A DNA stretch of 64,000 nt from Streptomyces sp. NBC_00582. GTDB taxonomy: Bacteria > Actinomycetota > Actinomycetes > Streptomycetales > Streptomycetaceae. Made by a program: the position numbers and the translations under genes. This document shows positions 27,889-36,607 of this stretch, piece after piece; position 1 is the first letter of the stretch, and each line of letters starts with the position of its first letter. The notes under the pieces were generated by a model. The model was given only the letters and a program-made list of their open reading frames with translations. It was not told the origin of the DNA and searched no databases. The stretch covers positions 8,060,001-8,124,000 of the forward strand of contig NZ_CP107772.1 of assembly GCF_036345155.1 (NCBI RefSeq), given 5' to 3'.

Positions 27889-27960
27889 GTGACGCAGGGC
27901 ACCGTCGGGCGGTCCGGACGCGGCTTGCCTGCGTTTGGGGAATTACGCAACAATGGCGTT

Positions 27961-28695
27961 GTGAAAAACGTCGGCGAGGCTCGGGAGACCCCCACGGGGG
28001 CCCCTCAGGAGGAGTTCGCGACCGGTGAGCGTTCGACGCGCAACCGGGTCGCGCGGTCCATCCTGGACCACGGGCCGTCGACCGTCGCCGAGCTGGCCGA
28101 CCGGCTGGGGCTCACCCCCGCGGCCGTCCGCCGCCACCTCGACGCACTGGTCGCCGACGACGTCGTACAGCCCCGCGAGCAGCGGGTGTACGGGGCGCGC
28201 ACGCGCGGCCGGCCGGCGAAGGTCTTCGCCCTCACCGACTGCGGCCGGGACGCCTTCGACCAGTCCTACGACAAGCTCGCCGCCGACGCCCTGAGCTGGA
28301 TCCAGCAGCGCTTCGGCGGGGACGAGGCGGTCGTCGCCTTCGCCCGCGCGAGGATCGCCGAGCAGGCCGGCGCGTACCGCGAGGCGATCGAGGCCGCCGC
28401 CCCCGAGGAGCGGACGGAGGCCCTGGCCAAGGCCCTGAGCGCGGACGGGTACGCTGCCACGGCGCGCAGCGCACCGGTCGGCGAGCAGCTCTGCCAGCAC
28501 CACTGCCCCGTAGCGCACGTCGCCGAGAAGTTCCCGCAACTGTGCGAGGCGGAGACCGAGATCTTCTCGCAGTTGCTGGGAACCCATGTCCAGCGACTGG
28601 CGACCATCGCCCACGGCGACGGCGTCTGCACGACGTTCATCCCCAAAATTTCCCACGAAGCATCTGCCAGCACGGCCGGGAGGAACCCCGCATGA
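27961..28695 (+). CDS. sufR: Fe-S cluster-sensing repressor SufR
   Basis: ArsR/DeoR-like winged-helix regulator that represses the suf operon when holding an Fe-S cluster. From the GTG at 27961 it has 244 residues. The N-terminal helix-turn-helix is [20 protein letters not shown] (about 40-59). Cluster ligand candidates Cys178, Cys182 and Cys195 form CX3CX12C, in [10 protein letters not shown]...QLCEAE. It is the first gene of the suf operon; its TGA overlaps the sufB ATG. Autoregulation is expected from the operon layout. Confidence 0.93.
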   Translation: MKNVGEARETPTGAPQEEFATGERSTRNRVARSILDHGPSTVAELADRLGLTPAAVRRHLDALVADDVVQPREQRVYGARTRGRPAKVFALTDCGRDAFDQSYDKLAADALSWIQQRFGGDEAVVAFARARIAEQAGAYREAIEAAAPEERTEALAKALSADGYAATARSAPVGEQLCQHHCPVAHVAEKFPQLCEAETEIFSQLLGTHVQRLATIAHGDGVCTTFIPKISHEASASTAGRNPA

Positions 28696-30113
28696 CTCTC
28701 CCCACGGAGACTGCCCACCCCGAACTCGAGGGTCTGGGCAAGTACGAATACGGCTGGGCCGACTCCGACGAGGCCGGTGCAGCGGCGAAGCGCGGTCTGA
28801 ACGAGGACGTCGTCAAGGACATCTCCGGGAAGAAGTCCGAGCCGGAGTGGATGACCAAGCTCCGCCTCAAGGGCCTGAAGCTCTTCGAGAAGAAGCCCAT
28901 GCCGAACTGGGGCTCCGACCTCTCCGGCATCGACTTCGACAACATCAAGTACTTCGTGCGCTCCACGGAGAAGCAGGCGGAGTCCTGGGAGGACCTGCCC
29001 GAGGACATCAAGAACACCTACGACAAGCTGGGCATCCCGGAGGCCGAGAAGCAGCGCCTCGTCGCCGGTGTCGCCGCCCAGTACGAGTCGGAGGTCGTCT
29101 ACCACCAGATCCGTGAGGACCTGGAGGAGCAGGGCGTCATCTTCCTCGACACCGACACCGCCCTGAAGGAGCACCCGGAGCTCTTCAAGGAGTACTTCGG
29201 CACCGTCATCCCCGCCGGTGACAACAAGTTCGCCGCGCTGAACACCGCCGTGTGGTCCGGCGGCTCCTTCATCTACGTGCCGAAGGGCGTGCACGTCGAG
29301 ATCCCGCTCCAGGCCTACTTCCGGATCAACACGGAGAACATGGGCCAGTTCGAGCGGACCCTGATCATCGTCGACGAGGGCGCCTACGTGCACTACGTCG
29401 AGGGCTGTACCGCCCCGATCTACAAGTCGGACTCCCTGCACAGCGCGGTCGTCGAGATCATCGTCAAGAAGAACGCCCGCTGCCGCTACACGACCATCCA
29501 GAACTGGTCGAACAACGTCTACAACCTGGTCACCAAGCGCGCCGTCGCCTACGAGGGCGCCACCATGGAGTGGATCGACGGCAACATCGGCTCCAAGGTG
29601 ACGATGAAGTACCCCGCCGTCTACCTCATGGGCGAGCACGCCAAGGGCGAGACGCTCTCCATCGCCTTCGCGGGCGAGGGCCAGCACCAGGACGCCGGCT
29701 CCAAGATGGTCCACATGGCGCCGAACACCTCCTCCAACATCGTCTCCAAGTCGGTGGCGCGAGGCGGCGGCCGTACCTCCTACCGCGGTCTCGTCGAGAT
29801 CGGCGAGGGCGCCCACGGCTCCAAGTCCAACGTGCTGTGCGACGCGCTGCTCGTCGACACCATCTCCCGTTCGGACACCTACCCCTACGTGGACGTCCGC
29901 GAGGACGACGTGTCCATGGGCCACGAGGCGACCGTCTCCAAGGTCTCCGAGGACCAGCTCTTCTACCTGATGAGCCGTGGTCTCTCCGAGTTCGAGGCGA
30001 TGGCGATGATCGTGCGCGGCTTCGTCGAGCCCATCGCGAAGGAGCTGCCGATGGAGTACGCGCTGGAGCTCAACCGGCTGATCGAGCTGCAGATGGAAGG
30101 CGCGGTCGGCTAA
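28692..30113 (+). CDS. sufB: Fe-S cluster assembly scaffold SufB
   Basis: Core scaffold of the SufBCD complex on which clusters form. 473 residues with [20 protein letters not shown] (near residue 190), [20 protein letters not shown] with the conserved cysteine near residue 239, [14 protein letters not shown], and the C-terminal [24 protein letters not shown] at 28692 with GGGAGGAA upstream and an ATGA overlap with sufR. An upstream in-frame extension is part of sufR in another frame and is rejected. Confidence 0.97.
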   Translation: MTLPTETAHPELEGLGKYEYGWADSDEAGAAAKRGLNEDVVKDISGKKSEPEWMTKLRLKGLKLFEKKPMPNWGSDLSGIDFDNIKYFVRSTEKQAESWEDLPEDIKNTYDKLGIPEAEKQRLVAGVAAQYESEVVYHQIREDLEEQGVIFLDTDTALKEHPELFKEYFGTVIPAGDNKFAALNTAVWSGGSFIYVPKGVHVEIPLQAYFRINTENMGQFERTLIIVDEGAYVHYVEGCTAPIYKSDSLHSAVVEIIVKKNARCRYTTIQNWSNNVYNLVTKRAVAYEGATMEWIDGNIGSKVTMKYPAVYLMGEHAKGETLSIAFAGEGQHQDAGSKMVHMAPNTSSNIVSKSVARGGGRTSYRGLVEIGEGAHGSKSNVLCDALLVDTISRSDTYPYVDVREDDVSMGHEATVSKVSEDQLFYLMSRGLSEFEAMAMIVRGFVEPIAKELPMEYALELNRLIELQMEGAVG

Positions 30114-30172
30114 CCACCGGTCCGCACCCCATCAAGCCCCTTACGTAACGGAAAGCGAGCATTACGACAGCC

Positions 30173-31390
30173 ATGGCTGAGGCTCAGAACTCCCCCACCT
30201 TCGGCTCCGCTCAGGCGGGGGGACCCCCATCGGTGGGCAGCACCACCGCCGGCGCGATCGCGGTCGCCGCCGAGTCGACCGTCGCCACGCGCATGAGCGC
30301 GCCCCCGTCCTTCGACGTCGCGGACTTCCCGGTCCCGCACGGCCGTGAGGAGGAGTGGCGGTTCACCCCGCTGGAGCGCCTGCGCGGTCTGCACGACGGC
30401 ACCGCCGTCGCCACCGGCGAGGGCGTCAAGGTCGCCGTCGATGCCCCCGAGGGCGTCATCGTCGAGACCGTCGACCGCGACGACCCGCGCCTCGGCAGGG
30501 CCGGCACCCCCGTGGACCGGGTCGCCGCCCAGGCCTACTCGGCGTTCGACAAGGCCGGCGTGATCACCGTCCCCAAGGAGACGGTCCTCACCGAGCCCAT
30601 CCGCATCGCGGTGCACGGCGAGGGCGGCACCTCCTTCGGGCACCAGGTCATCCAGCTCGGAGCCTTCGCCGAGGCCGTCGTCGTCATCGACCACACCGGT
30701 GACGCCGTGCTCGCCGCCAACGTCGAGTACGTCCTCGGCGACGGCGCCAAGCTCACCGTCGTCTCCGTCCAGGACTGGGACGACAAGGCCGTCCACGTGG
30801 CCCAGCACAACGCCCTCGTCGGCCGCGACGCCTCCTTCAAGTCCGTGGTCGTCACCTTCGGCGGCGACGTCGTACGCCTGCACCCGCGCGTCGCCTACGC
30901 CGGCACCGGCGGCGAGGCCGAGCTGTTCGGCCTGTACTTCACCGACGCCGGCCAGCACCAGGAGCACCGCCTGCTGGTCGACCACAACGTCCCCCACTGC
31001 AAGTCCAACGTCGTCTACAAGGGCGCCCTCCAGGGCGACGACGCGCACGCGGTGTGGATCGGTGACGTGCTGATCGAGGCCAAGGCCGAGGGCACCGACA
31101 CCTACGAGATGAACCGCAACCTGGTCCTCACGGACGGCGCGCGCGTCGACTCGGTGCCGAACCTGGAGATCGAGACCGGCGAGATCGTCGGCGCCGGCCA
31201 CGCCTCCGCCACCGGCCGCTTCGACGACGAGCAGCTCTTCTACCTGATGGCGCGCGGCATCCCGGCCGACGAGGCCCGCCGCCTGGTGGTCCGCGGCTTC
31301 TTCGCCGAGCTGGTCCAGCAGATCGGCGTCCCGGACATCGAGGAGCGCCTGCTCGGCAAGATCGAGACCGAGCTGGAGGCCACGGTCTGA
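30173..31390 (+). CDS. sufD: Fe-S cluster assembly protein SufD
   Basis: Paralogous partner of SufB in the SufBCD complex, 405 residues. Typical motifs are FPVPHGREEEWRFTPLERL near residue 50, HHNVPH-type DHNVPHCKSNVVYKGAL near residue 278, and the C-terminal LFYLMARGIPADEARRLVVRGF. Residues about 7-22 (SPTFGSAQAGGPPSVG) are encoded by a 48-base palindromic repeat element inserted in frame, similar to a piece of the MITE-like element at 53.1 kb. The ATG at 30173 precedes this insertion. An alternative start downstream (ATG for MSAPPSFDVAD) would avoid it. Confidence 0.95.
   Translation: MAEAQNSPTFGSAQAGGPPSVGSTTAGAIAVAAESTVATRMSAPPSFDVADFPVPHGREEEWRFTPLERLRGLHDGTAVATGEGVKVAVDAPEGVIVETVDRDDPRLGRAGTPVDRVAAQAYSAFDKAGVITVPKETVLTEPIRIAVHGEGGTSFGHQVIQLGAFAEAVVVIDHTGDAVLAANVEYVLGDGAKLTVVSVQDWDDKAVHVAQHNALVGRDASFKSVVVTFGGDVVRLHPRVAYAGTGGEAELFGLYFTDAGQHQEHRLLVDHNVPHCKSNVVYKGALQGDDAHAVWIGDVLIEAKAEGTDTYEMNRNLVLTDGARVDSVPNLEIETGEIVGAGHASATGRFDDEQLFYLMARGIPADEARRLVVRGFFAELVQQIGVPDIEERLLGKIETELEATV
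30190..30237. repeat. Short palindromic Streptomyces repeat inside sufD
   Basis: A C-run/G-run element (CTCCCCCAC ... GCGGGGGG ... ACCCCCA) whose first 40 bases align with 53126-53165 at about 34 positions. It is in frame and adds about 16 residues to the SufD N-terminus. Confidence 0.75.
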
Positions 31391-31710
31391 TGGCGGCCTT
31401 CGTACGCGCCTGCGGACTGAGCGAGCTGGAGGAGGACACCCCGAAAAGGGTGGAACTCGACGGCACGCCCGTCTCGGTCGTCCGTACCGAGGGAGAGGTG
31501 TTCGCCATCCACGACATCTGCTCCCACGCGAACGTCTCGCTCGCCGAGGGCGAGGTCGACGACTGCCACATCGAGTGCTGGCTGCACGGCTCGCGTTTCG
31601 ACCTGCGCTCCGGCAAGCCCGACAGCCTTCCCGCGACGCGCCCCGTCCCCGTATACCCCGTCAAGATCGAAGGGGACGACGTGCTCGTCTCCCTCACCCA
31701 GGAGTCCTGA
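31390..31710 (+). CDS. Rieske-type [2Fe-2S] ferredoxin subunit in the suf operon
   Basis: Small 106-residue Rieske protein (non-heme-iron oxygenase ferredoxin type). Cluster ligands are in CSHANVSL (CxH) and CWLHGSRFD (CxxH) near residues 44-65. ATG at 31390 overlaps the sufD stop by one base, so it is translationally linked. Its fixed place between sufD and sufC in this operon suggests electron transfer for cluster assembly, but its exact role is inferred from position only. Confidence 0.93.
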   Translation: MAAFVRACGLSELEEDTPKRVELDGTPVSVVRTEGEVFAIHDICSHANVSLAEGEVDDCHIECWLHGSRFDLRSGKPDSLPATRPVPVYPVKIEGDDVLVSLTQES

Positions 31711-31717
31711 GGCCACC

Positions 31718-32503
31718 ATGGCAACGCTTGAAATCCGAGACCTGCACGTCACCGTCGAGGCCGACAACGCCACGAAGGAGATCCTCAAGGGCGTCGACCT
31801 CACCGTGAAGCAGGGCGAGACGCACGCCATCATGGGCCCCAACGGCTCCGGCAAGTCGACCCTCGCCTACTCCCTCGCGGGCCACCCGAAGTACACGATC
31901 ACCGGCGGCACCGTGCTGCTCGACGGCGAGGACGTCCTGGAGATGTCCGTCGACGAGCGCGCCCGCGCGGGCCTGTTCCTGGCGATGCAGTACCCGGTCG
32001 AGGTCCCCGGCGTCTCGGTCTCCAACTTCCTGCGTACCTCCGCCACCGCCATCCGCGGCGAGGCCCCCAAGCTGCGCACCTGGGTGAAGGAGGTCAAGGA
32101 GGCCATGGAGCGCCTCAACATGGACCCCTCCTTCGCCGAGCGCAACGTCAACGAGGGCTTCTCCGGCGGTGAGAAGAAGCGCCACGAGATCCTCCAGCTC
32201 GAACTGCTCAAGCCGAAGGTCGCGATCCTCGACGAGACGGACTCCGGTCTGGACGTCGACGCCCTTCGCATCGTCTCCGAGGGCGTCAACCGCGTCCGCG
32301 AGACCGGCGAGGTCGGCACCCTGCTGATCACGCACTACACGCGCATCCTGCGCTACATCAAGCCCGACCACGTGCACGTGTTCGCCAACGGCAGGATCGT
32401 CGAGTCGGGTGGCCCCGAGCTCGCCGACAAGCTGGAGGCCGAGGGCTACGAGGCTTATGCAAAGCAGGACGTAGTCCACACGAAGGGTGGCGCATCCGAG
32501 TGA
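31718..32503 (+). CDS. sufC: Fe-S assembly ATPase SufC
   Basis: ABC-type ATPase that drives SufBD conformational changes; cytosolic. 261 residues, Walker A GPNGSGKST near residue 40, signature NEGFSGGEKKRHEILQ near residue 145, Walker B KVAILDETDSGLDVDAL. ATG at 31718 is seven bases after the Rieske gene. Its TGA overlaps the sufS GTG. Confidence 0.97.
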   Translation: MATLEIRDLHVTVEADNATKEILKGVDLTVKQGETHAIMGPNGSGKSTLAYSLAGHPKYTITGGTVLLDGEDVLEMSVDERARAGLFLAMQYPVEVPGVSVSNFLRTSATAIRGEAPKLRTWVKEVKEAMERLNMDPSFAERNVNEGFSGGEKKRHEILQLELLKPKVAILDETDSGLDVDALRIVSEGVNRVRETGEVGTLLITHYTRILRYIKPDHVHVFANGRIVESGGPELADKLEAEGYEAYAKQDVVHTKGGASE

Positions 32504-33756
32504 CACAGCTGCCGGGCCTCCTCGACACCGAGGCGATCCGTAAGGACTTCCCCGTCCTGGACCGGCTGGTCCACGACGACAAGAAGCTCGTGTACCTGGA
32601 CAACGCGGCGACCTCGCAGAAGCCGCGCCAGGTGCTGGACGCCCTGAGCGAGTACTACGAGCGCTACAACGCCAACGTCCACCGCGGTGTGCATGTGCTC
32701 GCCGAGGAGGCCACGGCGCTGTACGAGGGCGCGCGCGACAAGGTCGCCGCGTTCGTCAACGCGCCCAGCCGCGACGAGGTGATCTTCACCAAGAACGCCT
32801 CCGAGTCGCTGAACCTCGTGGCGAACATGCTCGGCTGGGCCGACGAGCCCTACCGGGTGGACCGCGAGACCGAGATCGTCATCACGGAGATGGAGCACCA
32901 CTCCAACATCGTGCCGTGGCAGCTCCTCGCGCAGCGCACGGGCGCGAAGCTGAAGTGGTTCGGCCTCACGGACGACGGCCGCCTCGACCTCTCCAACATC
33001 GACGAGATCATCACGGAGAAGACGAAGATCGTCTCCTTCGTCCTGGTCTCGAACATCCTGGGCACGGTCAACCCGGTCGAGGCGATAGTGCGCCGCGCCC
33101 AGGAGGTCGGCGCGCTCGTCTGCATCGACGCCTCCCAGGCCGCGCCCCACATGCCCCTGGACGTCCAGGCCCTCCAGGCCGACTTCGTGGCCTTCACCGG
33201 CCACAAGATGTGCGGCCCGACCGGCATCGGCGTCCTGTGGGGCCGCCAGGAACTCCTGGAGGACCTGCCCCCGTTCCTCGGCGGCGGCGAGATGATCGAG
33301 ACGGTGTCGATGCACTCCTCGACGTACGCGCCCGCCCCCCACAAGTTCGAGGCGGGCACCCCGCCGATCGCGCAGGCGGTCGGTCTCGGAGCGGCGATCG
33401 ACTACCTGAACGCCATCGGCATGGACAAGATCCTGGCCCATGAGCACGCCCTCACCGAGTACGCGGTGAAGAAGCTGGGCGAGGTCCCGGACCTGCGCAT
33501 CATCGGCCCCACCACGGCCGAGGACCGGGGCGCCGCGATCTCCTTCACGCTCGGCGACATCCACCCGCACGACGTGGGCCAGGTGCTGGACGAGCAGGGC
33601 ATCGCGGTCCGGGTGGGCCACCACTGCGCCCGGCCCGTCTGCCTCAGGTACGGAATTCCCGCGACCACGCGAGCGTCGTTCTATCTGTACTCCACGCCGG
33701 CCGAGATCGACGCGCTGGTCGACGGCCTGGAGCACGTACGGAACTTCTTCGGCTGA
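32500..33756 (+). CDS. sufS: Cysteine desulfurase SufS
   Basis: PLP enzyme that removes sulfur from cysteine as a persulfide. 418 residues. The PLP lysine is in FTGHKMCGPTG near residue 233, YLDNAATSQKP is near residue 33, and the active cysteine is in VRVGHHCARPVC near residue 372. The GTG start forms a GTGA overlap with sufC. The adjacent sufU provides the expected sulfur acceptor. Confidence 0.97.
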   Translation: MTQLPGLLDTEAIRKDFPVLDRLVHDDKKLVYLDNAATSQKPRQVLDALSEYYERYNANVHRGVHVLAEEATALYEGARDKVAAFVNAPSRDEVIFTKNASESLNLVANMLGWADEPYRVDRETEIVITEMEHHSNIVPWQLLAQRTGAKLKWFGLTDDGRLDLSNIDEIITEKTKIVSFVLVSNILGTVNPVEAIVRRAQEVGALVCIDASQAAPHMPLDVQALQADFVAFTGHKMCGPTGIGVLWGRQELLEDLPPFLGGGEMIETVSMHSSTYAPAPHKFEAGTPPIAQAVGLGAAIDYLNAIGMDKILAHEHALTEYAVKKLGEVPDLRIIGPTTAEDRGAAISFTLGDIHPHDVGQVLDEQGIAVRVGHHCARPVCLRYGIPATTRASFYLYSTPAEIDALVDGLEHVRNFFG

Positions 33757-33771
33757 GGGGCGTGCTGAACC

Positions 33772-34239
33772 GTGAAGCTGGACTCGATGTACCAGGAAGT
33801 CATCCTGGACCACTACAAGAACCCGCACGGGCGTGGTCTCAGGGACGGCGACGCCGAGGTGCACCACGTCAACCCCACGTGCGGTGACGAGATCACCCTG
33901 CGGGTGAAGTACGACGGCACGAAGATCGAGGACGTCTCGTACGAGGGCCAGGGCTGCTCCATCAGCCAGGCCAGTGCGTCCGTCCTGAACGAACTCCTCG
34001 TCGGCAAGGACGTGTCCGAGGCGCAGAAGATCCAGGAGACCTTCCTGGAGCTGATGCAGTCCAAGGGCAGGATCGAGCCGGACGACGCGATGGAGGAGGT
34101 GCTGGAGGACGCGGTCGCGTTCGCCGGTGTCTCCAAGTACCCGGCCCGGGTCAAGTGCGCCCTCCTGAGCTGGATGGCGTGGAAGGACGCGACGGCCCAG
34201 GCCCTGGGCGGGGCCGACGCCGAAAGGAAGACGGCATGA
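33772..34239 (+). CDS. sufU: Zinc-dependent sulfurtransferase SufU
   Basis: Accepts persulfide sulfur from SufS. 155 residues, with the IscU/SufU-type cysteines in NPTCGDEI (near 41), GQGCSISQASAS (near 64) and ARVKCALLSW (near 128). The insertion between the second and third cysteines marks it as SufU rather than IscU. GTG at 33772. Its stop overlaps the sufT ATG (ATGA). Confidence 0.95.
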   Translation: MKLDSMYQEVILDHYKNPHGRGLRDGDAEVHHVNPTCGDEITLRVKYDGTKIEDVSYEGQGCSISQASASVLNELLVGKDVSEAQKIQETFLELMQSKGRIEPDDAMEEVLEDAVAFAGVSKYPARVKCALLSWMAWKDATAQALGGADAERKTA

Positions 34240-34568
34240 GCGAGACCATCGAGATGAAGCCCGCCTCGGAGGAGGAGCTGCGCGAGGCGCTGTACGACGT
34301 GGTCGACCCCGAGCTGGGCATCGACGTCGTCAACCTCGGGCTGATCTACGGCATCCACATCGACGACGCGAACATCGCGACGATCGACATGACCCTGACC
34401 TCGGCGGCCTGCCCGCTGACCGACGTCATCGAGGACCAGGCCAAGTCCGCCACGGACGGCCTCGTCAGCGAACTGCGCATCAACTGGGTCTGGATGCCCC
34501 CGTGGGGCCCCGACAAGATCACGGACGACGGCCGCGAGCAGCTCCGCGCGCTGGGCTTCAACGTCTGA
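34236..34568 (+). CDS. sufT: Metal-sulfur cluster assembly factor (MIP18/DUF59, SufT-like)
   Basis: 110-residue MIP18-family protein that aids Fe-S cluster maturation or transfer. Family motifs are ALYDVVDPELGIDVVNLGLI near residue 18 and the conserved cysteine in LTSAACPLTDVIEDQ near residue 60, then the WMPPWGPDKI end. ATG at 34236 overlaps sufU. It is the last suf gene and is followed by a strong hairpin. Confidence 0.93.
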   Translation: MSETIEMKPASEEELREALYDVVDPELGIDVVNLGLIYGIHIDDANIATIDMTLTSAACPLTDVIEDQAKSATDGLVSELRINWVWMPPWGPDKITDDGREQLRALGFNV

Positions 34569-34594
34569 GACGACCGAGGCGTCCGGGATCACCC

Positions 34595-34647
34595 GAGCGC
34601 AGGAAAGCGGCGGCACCCGGCCCGGGTGCCGCCGCTTTCCTGCGCTC
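34595..34647. terminator. Very strong terminator of the suf operon
   Basis: Perfect 26-bp inverted repeat (34595-34620 with 34622-34647) around a single central base, 27 bases after the sufT stop and only five bases before the end of the convergent AbfB gene. It probably stops both transcripts. Confidence 0.9.
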
Positions 34648-34651
34648 GCGC

Positions 34652-35527
34652 TCAGCTCACCCCGGCCACGAACCGGAACGCCGAGTCGGCGCGGTACAGG
34701 CCGCTGTTCTGGTACGAGTCCAGGCGGACCTGGAAGTCCTTGTGGCGCAGATAGCGGCCCGGGTAGTTCACCGACTCCAGCATGACCGCGCCGGAGTAGG
34801 AGGAGGAGCGGGCGCAGAAGGTGGCGTCCTGCTTGAACAGGGCGGAGCCGTCGTAGCTGTCGGCGCGCAGGACGAAGTTGCGGTGCCGCAGATAGCGGCC
34901 GTCGTCCGTCTTGAAGGAGTAACAGGCGCTGTCCGTCAGCCCCTTGACGACGGTGAAGGTGGAGTCCTCGCGGGACTCCGAGCCGCGCAGCGGGTCGAGC
35001 TTCACCAGACCACTGCTCAGATGCCAGTAGCGGTCCGGGTAGTTGACCGACTGCACCGACCGCTCGTAGCTGGTCGGCGTGGGCTCGGACGGCTTCCTGG
35101 TCGGCGACGCCGAGGCCTTGCCCGAGGTGTGCGGCGACGGGCTGCTGTCGTCCGACGCGTCGGCGGCCGAGGAGGCATCTCCGGCGGCCGAGGGCGAGGA
35201 CGAGACGGACGGGGAGGCGCTGTTGCCGCCCTCCTTGCCGTCGCCCGCCGCGGAGGTGGCACCGCTGACGGAGGCCGACGGCGTGGCGAACGAGATCAGC
35301 CCGTCCGAGGTCGGGTCGCCGGACAGCGCCCGCGCCTCACGTGCATCCGAACGCCCGTCGGACTCCTGGTCGTTGACCGCGATCGCGGTCACGCAGGCGA
35401 CGACGGTGGCCACAGCGAGACCGCCGGCCAGCCAGAGCCGTCGGGTTCCGGGAGCCCGGGAGGTGTCCGGGGCCCAGCCCTGCTCCCACGGTTGATCCTG
35501 GGGCGGCCGGGACTTGTTTTCTGGCAT
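34652..35527 (-). CDS. Membrane-anchored AbfB (arabinose-binding) domain protein
   Basis: 291 residues: a short cytoplasmic N-terminus, one hydrophobic helix (LWLAGGLAVATVVACVTAIA, about 31-50), a Ser/Ala/Pro/Asp-rich extracytoplasmic linker (about 70-155), and a C-terminal AbfB/CBM42 beta-trefoil. The trefoil has repeated SVNYPDRYWH, RYLRHRNFVLRADSY and SVNYPGRYLRHKDFQVRLDSY. AbfB domains bind arabinofuranose side chains. No catalytic domain is present, so it may be a surface binding protein. ATG at 35527. Confidence 0.87.
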   Translation of the reverse strand: MPENKSRPPQDQPWEQGWAPDTSRAPGTRRLWLAGGLAVATVVACVTAIAVNDQESDGRSDAREARALSGDPTSDGLISFATPSASVSGATSAAGDGKEGGNSASPSVSSSPSAAGDASSAADASDDSSPSPHTSGKASASPTRKPSEPTPTSYERSVQSVNYPDRYWHLSSGLVKLDPLRGSESREDSTFTVVKGLTDSACYSFKTDDGRYLRHRNFVLRADSYDGSALFKQDATFCARSSSYSGAVMLESVNYPGRYLRHKDFQVRLDSYQNSGLYRADSAFRFVAGVS

Positions 35528-35639
35528 GCGCTACTTCCTCCAGCGGCGCTGCTGACGGCGGCCGCGGCTGCGATGGCCCGGTGTATGAACGGTGAAACAG
35601 TAGTGGACACCGTGGCTGGTGTTCAGCCGTTTCAGTGAG

Positions 35640-35659
35640 CGCTTTCGATAACGCTTTCG
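35640..35659. promoter_or_regulatory. CGCTTTCG direct repeats upstream of the AbfB gene
   Basis: CGCTTTCG occurs at 35640-35647 and 35652-35659 (read CGAAAGCG on the gene's strand), about 113-132 bases before the AbfB gene start. This resembles LacI-family sugar-regulator half-sites. The function is inferred. Confidence 0.4.
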
Positions 35660-35679
35660 CAGCCGTCCGCCTCCTGGTT

Positions 35680-35726
35680 GCGTACGCCTGTACATATCAC
35701 CCCATTCGTTGTGTACGCTCGTACAC
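35680..35726. promoter_or_regulatory. Tandem TetR operators of the SMR efflux operon
   Basis: GTGTACGCTCGTACAC at 35711-35726 is a perfect 7-bp-arm palindrome ending at the base before the SMR ATG. A second copy at 35680-35695 matches 12 of 16 bases. Their 31-bp separation (three helical turns) puts them on one DNA face. They are likely bound by the TetR protein encoded downstream. Confidence 0.7.
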
Positions 35727-36047
35727 ATGGGATACCTGACGCTCTCCGGAGCCATTGCCGCCGAGGTCGCCGCGACGACCGCGATGAAGTACAGCGAGGG
35801 CTTCAGCAGGCTCTGGCCCACCCTCCTGACGGCCGTCGGGTATGTGATCTCCTTCTTCCTTCTGGCCCAGACCCTGAAGTCGGTGGGGATCGGTACGGCG
35901 TACGCGATCTGGGCGGGGGTCGGCACCGCGACCATCGCCGTGATCGGTCTGGCCCTCTTCGGTGAGTCCCTCACCCTCACCAAGATCGCCGGAATCGGGC
36001 TGATCATCGGGGGAGTGGTGGTCCTGAACCTCGGGGGTGCCCACTGA
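35727..36047 (+). CDS. Small multidrug resistance (SMR) efflux protein
   Basis: Four-helix proton-coupled exporter of the EmrE/QacE family, 106 residues. It starts MGYLTLSGAIAAEVAATTAM with the essential membrane glutamate (AAE) in helix 1, then YVISFFLLAQTLKSVGIGTAYAIWAGVGT, a hallmark segment. ATG at 35727 sits immediately after the operator. The TetR gene overlaps its stop by one base, forming a self-regulated two-gene operon. Confidence 0.95.
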   Translation: MGYLTLSGAIAAEVAATTAMKYSEGFSRLWPTLLTAVGYVISFFLLAQTLKSVGIGTAYAIWAGVGTATIAVIGLALFGESLTLTKIAGIGLIIGGVVVLNLGGAH

Positions 36048-36607
36048 TGGCCCGCCGTTACGACCCCGAGCGCCGCCAGCGGATCATCGACGCGGCGATC
36101 CGCGTGGTCGGCCGGGGCGGCCTGGCCGCTCTGACCCACCGCTCGGTCGCGGCCGAGGCGGACGTCCCCCTGGGCTCCACCACGTACCACTTCACCACCC
36201 TCGACGACCTGATGACGGCCGCCCTGCGCCAGGCCAACGAGGGCTTCGCCAAGGTGGTCGCGGCCCGCGGCGCCCTGTCGGACCCCCGGACCGATTTGCC
36301 CACCGAACTGGCGGCCTGGCTCGGCGAATGGCTCGCCCGCGACCGCACCGGCGTGGAACTGGAATACGAGCTCTACCTCGCCGCCCTGCGCCGCCCCGCC
36401 CTGCGCCCCGTGGCGGCCGAATGGGCCGACGGCACGGCCGCTCTCCTCGCCCGCCGCACCGACCCGCTGACCGCCCGCGCCCTGGTGGCTCTCATGGACG
36501 GCATCTGTCTCCAGGTCCTGCTCACGGACACCCCCTACGACGAGCGGTACGCCCGCGAGGCCCTCTCCCGCCTCATCCCCCCGCCCCCAGCCGCCGCACC
36601 ACGCTGA
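36047..36607 (+). CDS. TetR-family repressor of the SMR pump
   Basis: 186 residues. The N-terminal DNA-binding domain has ARRYDPERRQRIIDAAIRVV and a helix-turn-helix through LTHRSVAAEADVPLGSTTYHF (about 31-51). The helical C-terminus probably binds drug. Overlap with the SMR gene and the palindromes upstream suggest it represses its own operon. Its 3' end overlaps the convergent HxlR-peroxiredoxin gene by 35 bases. Confidence 0.93.
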   Translation: MARRYDPERRQRIIDAAIRVVGRGGLAALTHRSVAAEADVPLGSTTYHFTTLDDLMTAALRQANEGFAKVVAARGALSDPRTDLPTELAAWLGEWLARDRTGVELEYELYLAALRRPALRPVAAEWADGTAALLARRTDPLTARALVALMDGICLQVLLTDTPYDERYAREALSRLIPPPPAAAPR

